Source: Suillus spraguei
Lineage: Eukaryota > Basidiomycota > Agaricomycetes > Boletales > Suillaceae
Assembly: GCA_016800925.1 (NCBI GenBank)
Contig: JABCPU010000112.1
Span: forward strand, 1-64,000
Direction: 5' to 3'
DNA length: 64,000 nt
Shown one piece after another: positions 37,042 through 48,567 of this stretch. The notes under the pieces are model-generated. The model had not been told where the DNA came from. It made no database searches and was given only the letters and a program-made list of their open reading frames with translations. The position numbers and the translations under genes are program-made. Position 1 is the first letter of the stretch. The number at the start of each line of letters is the position of its first letter.

Positions 37042-38308
37042 AATTTGGAGTTGGTGCTTAAACGTGGGAAGGCTGAAACAGCGACGTAGCTAACAGATTA
37101 TACCACACTGGACCACTTTCGTAAATTATCTTCACAAGTTGCAGCACCAATCGGAACAAATCTTCACGCAGAAACGAATGAACCATGATTCTGATTCCGA
37201 GGGAGTTGCTAACGAGCCATAGCCCATATGGTATAGCCATTGTAGTTGCCATGATACATGTCTCAAGTGCACAATGTTCACAACACTGCAGGGCCTCATC
37301 TGGATAGCATTAATGGTCACTGGCAAGCACAATACGTAACGCATACAAAATTGTTGCAACTTCCTCTGCGGCAGGTTGAAACTTGAAAGTCATCGGTTGC
37401 TCCCGGATACGGTCTCGGTTTGGGGTCCTTGTAGCGGAGCCCGTTAGAGATGGCATAGCCCAGGTGCAACCCTATACACGGCCATTAAATTTTTCTTCAG
37501 GGAACAACGAGCGGTGCAAACAAATGTCTGGAAGGATAAGTTAGCAACAAAAAATGAATGACGATAACTCATCCTAGTTGCTAGAATCAACGGCACTTTC
37601 CATTAATTTCCTGCAGAGCCAACAGCGTGTTTCACCGAAGAATATATACCATCGTACTCAGCATAACTATCATTTTTCTTTTCGTTTATTGACATTTTAG
37701 GCTAACACAACGTCGACAGTACATATAGTTTAGTGCTAATTGTACATTATCGGAACTTGCTCTATAACTCTCGTCCATTGGCTTGCGAGTCCCGGGAGGA
37801 GTTGCGAATCGTTAAAAGCTGATCTGACGGCTTGTTGGGGGCAGGGTGCTTGCGCGAGGGCATGAGGTGAGGTGCTGATACCATTGAATAATGTGCGAGT
37901 GTGTGCCAACAACAAGCACGAGAACTGAAGTGTTTAAATAAAATGATTTTGGACGCATGGTATTGTGGAAGTGTCGGTCTGTGTTGATGCGCTTGAGACA
38001 ATATTTATCCGAGGTTTGAATCGTTCTAACCACACATATAAGCATATGCCATCACTGCACAAGTAGACTTATATTTGGTTCTGTTGTTTTCAAAAGCTCT
38101 TGCTAAATACAGCCAAGTAAAAGCTCCGCGGGGTTTCATTTTGGTATTACCATAGCGGATGCGCGGATGTCTCAGACTTGCTGCAACTGAATTGCATGAC
38201 GCACTCATGTCTATCCGCATCTACAGCGGATCCGCTATGGTATAAAAAGGCTAACGCCACAGGGGTTACGCCACCGGATCAACCCGAGTAACCCCGCTAC
38301 CAGTGAAA
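37042..38308. other. Intergenic with inverted repeat before the peroxidase gene
   Basis: No gene is seen. A 95-base segment with 13-base inverted ends (38148-38160 and 38230-38242) lies 66 bases before the next start codon. Confidence 0.45.
38148..38242. repeat. MITE-like inverted repeat
   Basis: TACCATAGCGGAT (38148-38160) and ATCCGCTATGGTA (38230-38242) are exact inverted copies. Inside each, a second copy of GCGGAT or ATCCGC occurs (38155-38170 and 38215-38225), so the 95 bases can fold on themselves. It is small enough to be a miniature element or a promoter element of the gene at 38309. Confidence 0.55.
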
Positions 38309-39118
38309 ATGTCGACTTGGACCTGTCCACCTGCACATCCATTCATCCCCGCTAATCCGGGTGATCGACGTTCTCCTTGTCCAGCACTCAATACACTAGC
38401 AAACCATGGGTATTTGTAGGTTTTTATTCTGTTTCTGCCAGAAGTTTCAAACCTAAACTTCATTATTACCAGGCCCCGCAATGGACAGAACATTGGACTT
38501 TGGCATCTGATACATGCAGTCCAAGAAGTGTACAATCTGTCATTCATATTGGCAGCATTACTCGCCTTGGCGGGAATTCTACTTTGCGGTCACGCCTTTC
38601 GTCTAGACCTTGATGCACTTGCGATACACAACAAAATTGAACACGACGCATCACTCGTTCATGCAAATGCATTGGGTCAGCAACGGGCACCTACTGAGGT
38701 CGACCCGAAACTTCTGAAGTCATTTTTAAGTTATGCGGATCCTAGAAGAGGGATGAGTCTGTATGACTTCGCGCAAGTGCGCATATCTCGCGAGGCACAG
38801 CTAGCCTGTCCACTCGACCTCATCCATTCCCAGATAGGGGCTGGCGAGGCAGCCCTGTGTTGGCTGCTTCTCAAGCAAGACAGTGATCGCATCCCATCTA
38901 GCGCACTTTTACAGTGGTACGGGGAAGAACGTCTGCCCGATAACTGGGCACGACCACGTCATGTCATAGGGTTGCTCGATGCGCGCACAAAGGCGGTGGA
39001 AGTGGCAAACATCATGAGCAGTCTCAAAAAACCTACTTGCCGTGGTATACCGTCATCTTCCAACTTCAATGTCTTTGTCTTGCGCTTAAGGACAATACTT
39101 AAGTGTGATTCATATTAA
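38309..39118 (+). CDS. Heme-thiolate peroxidase (chloroperoxidase/UPO family)
   Basis: Enzymes of this family use heme with a cysteine axial ligand for peroxidase or peroxygenase reactions. Two exons (38309-38415, 38473-39118; intron GTAGGT...CCAG) give 753 bases, 250 residues, the short-family length. RSPCPALNTLANHGYLPRNG carries the axial Cys (PCP motif). IEHDASLVHAN carries the acid-base Glu (EHD). LIHSQIGAGEAALCWLL and QWYGEERLPDNWARPRHVIG are the usual C-terminal blocks. The N-terminus (MSTWTCPPAHPFIPANPGDR) shows no secretion signal, so this member may be intracellular or use another start. The hydrophobic LSFILAALLALAGILLCG segment is the ordinary helix of the fold rather than a signal. 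It has no neighbour within 1 kb apart from the inverted repeat upstream. Confidence 0.88.
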
Positions 39119-41554
39119 TCTAGTACCTTCCACCTTCCATCGTGTATCTTGAGAGCGTATCAATAGACAAATTAATCAAGACCCTACCAGCACCGCTTCT
39201 AACAAATTGGTGGTAGACTTTGTACGCCCTTATTGTAAGGTACGACTGCCTTCTTTCCTCGTCCGAGTCATCTCTGGTCATGAACTTGTAAGGCAAAACA
39301 TCACTCGTCGCTTATATTTCTTGCTGCAGAGTCAGCTTTACTAGTTAACAGCTCTCCCTCCACACAGTCATTGAGGAACATTCATATATCACAGGGTGTG
39401 CTCACCTCTAAGCACTGTCATCCACTTAGATTTCTTTAACGTTCATCACTCCATTGGCCCCATCAATGGCAAAGTTTGACCTCCCTTATCAAGGTAGTGA
39501 TCTAGCATCCAAGCTGTTTTGGTCCTGGTTGTAAAGTCACGGTGAAGCCTTAGTTAATCGTCCATGTCTTTAAGTACTCGCGCAATTGTGGCACCGTAAT
39601 TTTCTGCTTAACGAAAACTTCAATCTACTGGGTCTTCTTGTACTTCCCACCGTTCAGACATGTCCGTTAGGGCTCAAAGAAAGAGGATGATCTAAATATT
39701 GAAGGAACTGCTAGCCAAGAGGATAACCAATTATAATTATATCAACTCAGGATATACGTACTAAATAATGATGTAGTATACCTGTTGCTGTAATTCACTT
39801 CTAACTGTCTTCAAGCGAGAGGTCTGCTCTGAATTTGTGACTGTGCTTGGCGATACAAATTCAGATAATTTTTATTCAGATAGCAAGTGATGTGGTGGCC
39901 AGACAAGCTGAGGTATTGGGGGCAGGCGGCCACGGGAGATCGCTTCATAAGTGGCCACGGTAAGGCGCAAACGGTCGGAGCTATGGTAGCACATGGCGAC
40001 GAATCTTGTGTAGTGTGATGGCAAATGCAGAGAGCGGGGTACCTGTAGTACCTGTGGTGTTGAAGCTTAAAAGTATCAGATCAGACACAAACCTTAATGC
40101 ATAAATGCCTCTAAATATCTGAGAGCGAAGTATCAAGTCAGAGACACTGCCCGTCCTACTAATCCCTTTGACAGTGAAGTATCAAGCTCGAGATGAAGCT
40201 CTATTCTTGCATGGAAGATCGTCGTCAGATCGATCTCAACCTGAGTTCTTCGTTTATATCCCTCGTTGATGCTTCTCTCTCTCGGTCAATAGAAACGAAC
40301 ACCATGAATATTGTCATATTCAGTCAACACGCATTGTGAAGAAAGAAAAGCTCCAATACGATACTGACAGAGATGTAGCAGGTGACTTGGACTGGAGAAG
40401 AGTCAGGACAACACTCCACATCTTTTTGAATTAGTTCGTATAGCCCTACGAAGAGCCGCCTGGCGTTTCGCATATCCGCTCCTGTTCGGGTGCGACTATG
40501 ATTTGCTTGCTCCTCCTACCGCCTGGCGTGTCATACAAGAAAACCAGCTCCATGGCGCATCTCCTGTTTCAGGAGTTCAGCTTCGTCGACCCCAACAATT
40601 GGCGCGTATTCTTAATTTGCGTCATTCAATACACAAAGCTGCCGGGGATGTTAGGACAATTCTGTGCACTCAATGATGCAAATACTTACATTTGTGCGCG
40701 CTCGGGCCATGTAAACGCCTATTGACGTGTCATGAACGTGTGCACTATGTTTATTGAGGTGCTAAAGTTGAGTAGAGATGAGAATGGGTGACTCTGCAAT
40801 ATTTCTGCACTAGGTTGGCACGTGTCCTCGTCTGCACAGAATTGGACGTGTTAATGTTATGGTGCATGTGCGTGTGCGCTTGGGGCACAATGGAGCTTGG
40901 GTTGGTGGTTGTGTGAGGTAAAGGTTGAGGCCACTGCGTATAAGACGCATTCTCGAAGTTGGTCCATGTAGGCGTCACTGTTGGAGGTAAGTTTGACTGC
41001 TTTGAAAGAAGTTTACCATTTCTTCCAGCTACTTTCATATCGATAGACCAGATCTGATTTTGTTCCGTTTGTTTATTTGTGGAGCTGGAATTCGTTCAGC
41101 CTCGCAATGAACGGTACATGTTCGAAATACTGATTGAAGTTGTAAATTATGCGTAGAGGTAAGAATTGAGTGAGATATTCAGGTCGTGACGACTTGAAGA
41201 GGTGACAAGGGGGTGACGTGACGGATGGCTTTCACTGGTGTTCCGCTTATTCGTGTCAACGGTGCGAGTTCTGATTCAACTGTGTCCTTATCTTTTTTTG
41301 CATAGTTACAATGTGTAGCGATCTGTTCATGGGGTGACCGTGAAGTCGACTTCTGGTCCCGCGCACGTTCCGTCAATGGCTGGCATAACTCTCGACAGAC
41401 CCCTGGATGAGTGTGACATTGAGCTTGGTCATATTGGCTCGGATTTGTAAATGCAAGTTTCGATGGCTTTCAATTTCTTCAGCCTTTGGAAACGGATCCC
41501 GCTCAGCTACTTGGTGGTCATAGTTGGAATTTTCAGCCTAGAGTACGTGTATTT
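39119..41554. other. Intergenic; contains one copy of a dispersed repeat
   Basis: No gene is recognised. About 39945-40110 resembles 44150-44340 (shared pieces AAGGCGCAAA, GGCGACNA, TGTGTAGT, GTAGAGAGNGGGG-like words and an AAACCTTA...ATGC block). The rest is featureless. Confidence 0.4.
39945..40110 (+). repeat. Dispersed repeat, copy 1
   Basis: It resembles 44150-44340 in the same orientation. GTGGCCACGGTAAGGCGCAA here matches GTGGTCACGCCAAGGCGCAA there, followed by matching GGCGACGAATC/GGCGACCAGTC and GATGGCAAATG/AACGGCAGGTG stretches. The class is unknown. Confidence 0.5.
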
Positions 41555-42640
41555 ACCCAGATCATTTTCCAGTGCCTGAATTATCAATTGTAGAGAATCT
41601 ATTCTCTCCTTCGTCTGTTGTTACAAACGGAGAACAAGTCTTAGCTCCTCAAGCGGGTACTTCTATTCTTACCCGATTGGATTTATCTCCTTCGCATGTT
41701 CGTATTCACTACAGCATAATAGTCATGTTTACAAGGTCTTTGATGGCCATGAGAAATTACGAAGACCAGTTCTGAATGCGTCGGTGATCGTCCATGGACT
41801 TTCGGTAGATGAAAGTCCGTCCATAGAAGATCTTCGAGAGGCTATTTCTCATCATGTTGGCACGGGACTTTGTTGTTTATCTTTATCAGAAACATTCGAA
41901 GGGTGCGATCCATTACGTTGACAACTAATAGACTCACAGATTTTCAAAAATCAACACATGCATCACCAAGAGCTCGAGCGTCCTCCAATACGCAAATCTT
42001 ATCATGCTGACATCACAGCGTATCTACGAGGTAAGCAACAAATCAAAAAAATCCCACCTCAGCTACCACTCACCATCAACATTGGCTCTCATAAAAGCCA
42101 GAAGGAAGAAACACCATTCAGGACACCACTCCTCGACTAACATAGGGAAAGATGATGAATTATAATAGCATGGTAGGGCTGCAGACCTCGGCAAAATCCT
42201 CGAGTGCTATGGTGAACTCGAGGACAAATTTGAACGTCCTGACATCAATTGCGAACGAAGGTATGGTCTTCTTCGTCGAAGTTTGTGTTGCCACATGAGA
42301 TTATTTCTATATAATGAGTAAGGACAGAACGTTTGATCCCGCACAAGCAATTCGTGTCAACCCCCATGTGCGTGTTCCACCTGAGCTCTACATGTAATCG
42401 TTCCTTTTTTCCTAACTTGGTTACCACTCTTGTTCTTCACCGTTACTTCTATGTGTTCTTTTCACAACGTTGCTATCCAGAATGCCGCTGCTTACGCGTG
42501 TGAGCTGAGAAGAGGTTGGAAGATGATGGGTTTATGCTGGTCTCTATTGATCCAGAAGACAGTGTCAGAGATCTTCCCATTACCGTCTTCACTTTAACCG
42601 ACTCAAACGTTCCTCCAGGCGACGGTATGTATTTGATGCT
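41555..42640 (+). CDS. Unidentified multi-exon coding-like chain
   Basis: Several short segments look like exons of one gene: SILTRLDLSPSHVRIHYS (41650-41715), VFDGHEKLRRPVLNASVIVH and on to DLREAISHHVGTGL (41737-41870), HHQELERPPIRKSYHADITA (41950-42030), ADLGKILECYGELEDKFERP (42182-42240), DRTFDPAQAIRVNPHVRVPP (42326-42385) and LEDDGFMLVSIDPEDSVRDL (42512-42575). Several are separated by GT...AG stretches of about 50-60 bases. Frames between the first two segments do not join simply. I do not recognise the family. It may be a decayed gene or one I cannot splice correctly. It lies in repeat-rich DNA. Confidence 0.35.
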
Positions 42641-43389
42641 CTCAGTCCTGATCAAACTGCACGTTCTTCGTTCAGCATCGACTAGGAAGAGGGAAGACTT
42701 TCATGGTGAACCCACTCATGCTCATCGTTGGAAGCAGTGCAACAGCATATAAACAGGGTCGGGTAGTTCATTGTATATTGGCATTGCTGGCTGATATAGT
42801 TACTCTATTACTCGTTCTATCATTCTTGCTTCTTGGAACTATACAGTGATTCGCCTTCGCCACTCAAGCCACCGTTATGTAATCATTCCGTATCATATTA
42901 GTAGCATCCATCTCGTCGCTTCCATCTCGTCGCATAAATGATAGCTACCGCCAGCTGCTCGGTCGACATATGTAGTTGGATTTAAGGACTTTGACTTGAC
43001 CGCCGCCAAAACCCATCCAACTTGATTTCTGGCCCGTCAGTCAAGTCAAACTTGTTGGATTGTCAGGGGTCGAGGTACGAGCTCGACACTTATCGGGAAT
43101 CTTCGGGATCGATGGCGCAATATACCGGGCGTCGGCGGCATGGTTTTAGCGTTGGCTGGCATATATAAGTAGGATTTTTCTTTGTCAGCGGGTTCACTGT
43201 AAAACCTGAGTTGGTATTACTTTGCAGAACGTGTCCGGGACTTGCGTGCAACTCAACAAGACTTTCGGAGAGAGCATCCACATGTGGTGACTGGGCTTGA
43301 GATGGTAAGTGCTCTTGCGAGTACTAATTGATTCATTCATTTATAAATGTTTAGTCGACGCAAAGCCTCCCGTTGATTCGCAACCGGAA

Positions 43390-43450
43390 AGAAGTGTGAG
43401 TATGTGTTGTACCATGATTCATTGATTGTGCAACACATACTCACACTTCT
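43390..43450. repeat. Hairpin with 20-bp perfect stem
   Basis: 43390-43409 is the exact reverse complement of 43431-43450, with a 21-base loop. It lies in non-coding DNA 230 bases before the palindrome at 43679. Confidence 0.85.
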
Positions 43451-43678
43451 AGAGTATCATCACGTGTGCCGACAGATGTGAACTATTTGCGGGCAGTGGC
43501 AGATCGCTGAGGATATACCCTCGACGATCTACCACTGCCCCCAAAATCATCAACGATCCCAGACAAGCGGCTCCCACTCAAGCTGAACGACGACGACATG
43601 AGGCCCACGTGACATGGACTGCTGAATTGACACTGACTCTCTAGGAGACAGCGAGTTGGGGCATTGGGGGATCTATCA

Positions 43679-43735
43679 TACATTGTAGGCTGTTTCGAAA
43701 GAGCAACTTGCTCTTTCGAAACTGCCTACAATGTA
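43679..43735. repeat. 57-base near-perfect palindrome
   Basis: Arms 43679-43706 and 43708-43735 (28 bases each) are reverse complements with a single mismatch (T at 43691 against the T at 43723, where A would pair). One base separates them. A hairpin transcript or a cruciform could form. Confidence 0.85.
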
Positions 43736-44149
43736 CCGCCTATATTTGCACCGAAGCCTCGCCACAACCAACATTCATTTATCATCGCGCAAGTCTCACT
43801 CTCGTGTTCCCTTGCAGGGATGTCTCGAATTGTTTCAACGTCTCGATTGCGGGGGTTGATTGGCTGTTTTAGTGTCTCGTTGAGGGGATGTGTTGGATGT
43901 CAACATCGACATGGTATTTCTTTTTTGTCCTTGTCGTCTCGGTCTCTATACTATAGTTTATAATCTCGTTTGTACCTCAGCGACTCTTATCAACACGCTG
44001 AGGTATGTTTCATAGTTTGCACGCTGGCTCTTTCTCACTGTATTTTGTCTATAGATTCGTTCTTCAGGTACTGTCAACATTACCGGATCTTATCACGACA
44101 CTGAGATTCGTTCTTTAGCTCCTACTTTCTACATAGCTACAAGAGATCA

Positions 44150-44340
44150 CTCCATCAGTGGTCACGCCAAGGCGCAAATGGTGGCACCGTGACGCACGGC
44201 GACCAGTCATGTGTAGTTCAACGGCAGGTGTAGAGAGAGGGGCGATAAATCAGCGTTTGTAATTGAAGCGAAGCAGAGTCAGTAAGAGGACTCTATGTCG
44301 TGATGAATTCAATCAAACCTTAGCTATGCGTAAAGTGAAT
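44150..44340 (+). repeat. Dispersed repeat, copy 2
   Basis: This is the partner of the segment at 39945-40110, in the same orientation, with moderate divergence. No terminal repeat or target duplication could be made out. Confidence 0.5.
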
Positions 44341-44620
44341 AGTTAGACAACCACGGTGTTGACATGAGGAATATATTGTTGTCTTCGTCAGTCTACAACT
44401 TGGGTCGTAGAGAAGAAAAACATCGTGACTTTGTCCGTGGTCCTCCAAAATAGTACCTAGCGTTTACCCGTCCCCTAATCACGAAAACACATGTTTGTTC
44501 TGCAGCCGTAATGATGAGAAAGTCGGTAATCGCGTGGCACCATTTTACGAGTAGTGGACCAAGCAAAATTTCATGAATGAGATGATGCGCAACGAGGTGT
44601 TAGTTTCTGGGACGTGTTGC

Positions 44621-47600
44621 TCATTCTAGCTTGTGACTGTTAGTGGACTTGTCGAACAGCAGCGTGTCTACCATGAGATACTCCCCAGCGGCGCAGATAC
44701 CAGCTGACCAAACCAATAACAGAGAAGTTATGCAAAAGAAGCTAATTGATTGCCCAATCTCCAACCACGATCCTGCGTCATATGTCAATTCGGTACAATC
44801 TGACCACCAACTAGCCCCCTCACCAGTATCTGTGACATTCAGGAAAAACGCCATTGTCATCCCTGATCCAGAGGTTAGAGATCAGTGCAGGTCAAAAGGA
44901 ACAACACACCATCAGCGAGTGTCAGGGCAACCAGGAATAGCGAAAAGGGCGGTAGGTGAAGTTTTGCATTCAAAGTAGCAAAAACAGCTGACAAGATCAC
45001 ATATGGAGCAATAATTTTGAATATCTGTGGCAATCCCTTCAAGCTTCCGGTATGTGATGCAATGTTTGAAGAACCCACCAATAACGCTGCCATCAAGAAT
45101 GGATTAAAAATTGGCACCAGACGGTAAACAGGTTCCAAGTAGAACGATCTACAATTGGTGAGCAGCGGAGCTGGATCAACTCGCCAACGAAACTCACGAA
45201 ATCGAAGCAACGCTGGATACGGTCAATCATCAACACCGGCGCCACGAAGGTCAGTGCCATTGATCACTCACTTTCCGGTTCCAAAGAAAGCCACCTGAAC
45301 GAAAAATAAGAAAAAGAGTGCTACTCTGATGTCGTCAGTGTGAAACTCGTATCCTTGATTCTGCAAAGCGGCACCAGGTCGTTTTGTCTGGACGATCGCT
45401 TCGACTTCTATCCATAAGAGTAAATTGCATGTGAAAGCGGCATAGAATAGACCTTCAACACTGATGGAAAGAATGACGAAACAGACACCGAAGCCCAGGA
45501 AAAGTGATGTGATTCTGGAGGTCGGGCTGCTGTGCTGTACTTTAGAGATGAATGGATATATCGACGATACAGCTGAGAAGCATAAAAATCAGATGAATAA
45601 CTCATGTGTTGATTAGCAACTGTACCAAGTATGACCCATGCTGAAGTTTGATTAATGATAGGCAATCCCTGCTTCGCTTGTAAACTTTTCACCGAACTTG
45701 CAGTAATTGTTATGGCGAGCAAGATAAACGACCCCTTGGATACAAATGAGTTAACTACTCAGCGCCATTTACAACTACCTACCTGGATAATCTCAGATAA
45801 TTTTGTGGCTTTCGGAGCACCGTTCGACGTCAAACGCGTACAACCTACGCCAACTGCGAGTATCATCGCCCCTCCACACATGCTAACATATAGGTGAGCA
45901 TGAGCAATATGTACAGATTCATCCGTTTGCTCTCACATCATGTATAAATCCTCTCTCTTGTTAACACTGAGTAGGGGGAATATGCCAGTTACAAGACAAC
46001 TACTCATCCAGGAAAGTAAGAGTCTCGGGTGCTGCAACCGAACATGACTTGGCCACGACATATATGGCCAAAAAATGCCCATGACAACAAAACCAATGCT
46101 CCAGAGCGACCGGTGAGTGTAGGCAGCCTGGATTATTCATAAGTTAAACGAACTTCATGAAATGAATAAGGGTCAACGCACGACCATGCACTGGAGCACA
46201 AGCACCACAATAACCAAGTGGAACAACACTCTACCCACGAAACGTCCACGCCTATCGTTTGACTTGAATTGCTGCACAACGATTGGAACTCCACGCAGCG
46301 CAAATTGCTGCCAGAAGTAACAGGGGAAAGTCACATAGACATAAAATGTCCATGGAGCTTTCTCTGCAGCAAACAGTGCCCAAAATATTGCTAATATAGT
46401 TGCAGCAGCAAGTCTGACCACGGTACGCTGCCTGTCCGAAACCAAGGCTGCTGGCGGGGGGAAAATTGACAACGATGCATAAGCAGACCATCCCAGATAT
46501 GCTATCATGACGATGATCCGTATAAGTACTCGATTATAGCTGCACTCTCTCAGCAGTTGTTTCTAGTGGCAGACAACCAGCTTACGTTTCAAGATATCGA
46601 AGACCCTGTAGAGTAACCTTGATGAGTTCAGCTGACTCCCGACGGGCTTCGTACCATCTTCCATCACTGATCAAACGTTCTATTTTGGATAACCAGGATA
46701 CTCTTGAAGGCTTCCCATCTTGGCTGACTTCTTCCAAAGGTTCAAAAGCTTTGTACAGAATGGTTCGTACAGTCTTCGATTCTGCCAGGCAACTAGTTAT
46801 GGGCAAGAAAGCTGGATAGCGCATTTAGTACGCACCATGTTTTACTTGGTAGTGTTCCAAAATACTTTCTGCATTTGCTAATGCAAGCCGGGCCAAGGCT
46901 GACTCTCCGTCTTGCGGTAGCAAGTAGCCAGGTCGCGTAGGGTCTACATCAGGGAGAATTCCCACTGAATTCATCGGGTAGTTAATACCAAGCAGCGCGG
47001 CCATCAGGGGTGCAAGATCCGCTTGTTCCACATCTCGTCGCAGAAAATCGTCAAGTTGCCAGGGCCGAGAGTACTCATCGTGCGAAGAAGGAATGATATC
47101 AGGAAGTGGGCCCCTGATGCCTCTCCCCCATGCAATCAATGGTGTACGCGTGTTGTCCGGGTCTGCAAACTCCTTCAACACCTCATTGTTAAAACTGATG
47201 TAGCGCAGACCTCACCGCCATCACCATGATTGCCGATCTCAGACATGCCGTGGTCAGCTGTAAATATGAAGCTTGTCTCTGCATCGTGGTAGAAGTTGGA
47301 GAAAAGTTCTTCTGTTCGTTGGACGATGCGATCGACGACTTGGATATTGTTCATATATTCCTGCAACGGAGTAAATCAATAAAAGCGCAGTGATAAAGAT
47401 GCTCACCTTGGAATGTGGCCTGTACGAGTGACCGGTGGTATCCAGACCAAGAAGGTGCAGGAAGAACACCACTTTGTCAGCTCGTAATTTTGAATCAAGC
47501 AAGTCATTTGATGATGCGTTCTGAAATAATGTCTGAAGTTGGTCCAAAACCCAGGTATCTAGAGCGGTGGCATCTATACAGTTGATCTGACTTAATAACA

Positions 47601-48393
47601 CGACTGTAGTAGTTCTGAACCTTCGTGCCTTTCGTAAAGTCTTCGTCCTCCTCATCGTAGCTCCAGGCGTCAACTTTTCCAGGCGTTGCACCTTGGGCAA
47701 ACATTGGTAATATGTCTGGGGAGCCGAAGGAGAAAGTGTGACTAGACTGATTGAAGACAGAGTCAAAGTTAACCTGAAGAAGGAATGAAGAGTTGCTCGT
47801 GGTGTCCGTCGCTACAATACTGACCGGATTCGTTTTCCAACCCTATCTCATGAGTATCGTCAGCATATAATAATGATAAGAAACAAGAAATTGAGTCCTT
47901 ACCTTGGTCACAGCAGAGACATCCTCATACATACCCCCTTATGTTTTCTTAACTCAGCCCAATATTACTGAAATATCAGACAGTAACGTACCAATGATTG
48001 CGACATGCCCGGGTCGACTTTCCGTCGGTACTCGAGTGTGGGACAATCCAAACGCCCCTCGTGTTTGAATAATATCGCGCAAATAAGGCGCTACAATTTT
48101 TGGTGAGGAAGGAAGGAAAGAGAACGCATTCACACCAAATAGAAGGTCCGCGCGTAAACCATCTCCTGATAGAAATTGTTGGTTGAGCAGTTGGTGCTAC
48201 GGAACGTGAGGCTACACTTGCCCACAATGAGAACAACCCGTTTTGCTTCCCCAGGACCGGCTCTGCGAGGAAGCATGCCATGGACAACTGGGCTAGTGAA
48301 GTAGCAGTCAAAAACAGAAGCAATGAATACGACGTGGAAAATGAGTCCCAGTGTCAGCAGCTTGGGAACATTTCTATGGGATGACACTGTCAT
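44621..48393 (-). CDS. MCD4: GPI ethanolamine phosphate transferase 1 (PIG-N)
   Basis: This ER membrane enzyme adds ethanolamine phosphate to the first mannose of GPI anchors. The start [20 protein letters not shown] leads into an N-terminal membrane anchor ([14 protein letters not shown]). A lumenal alkaline-phosphatase-like domain follows with [62 protein letters not shown], and the metal-binding [17 protein letters not shown]. The C-terminal half has many membrane segments ([51 protein letters not shown]). I read about 17 introns. Two appear to start GC: 48221 (GCAAGT, between VG and DGLRADLL) and 47628 (GCACGA, between TK and DATALD). One exon near 45197-45211 is only about 15 bases. The frame can be kept through to the stop at 44621. 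It is transcribed divergently from VMA16 with 174 bases between start codons. Confidence 0.92.
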
Positions 48394-48567
48394 TTGTATG
48401 CTTGAACAGCCTAACAGGGAGCCACGGTCTGCAGGCTACGACCAAGCTACAACTTGGAGGATTCGGACTAGAAATAATTGGTAATACGCAGCGTGTGAAT
48501 AACATGCCCTTTCCAGATGCGGCTCTGCCAAAACGTCCTCGTCAACCTGTTTAGAACCGAATGATAT

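Larger units (their letters stand above)
42641..44620. other. Repeat- and hairpin-rich intergenic region
   Basis: It holds a hairpin at 43390-43450, a near-perfect palindrome at 43679-43735 and the second copy of a dispersed repeat at 44150-44340. Exon-like pieces around 43229-43400 (RVRDLRATQQDFRREHPHV, then an intron-like GTAAGT...TTTAG) may be remains of a gene, but I cannot identify it. Confidence 0.4.
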
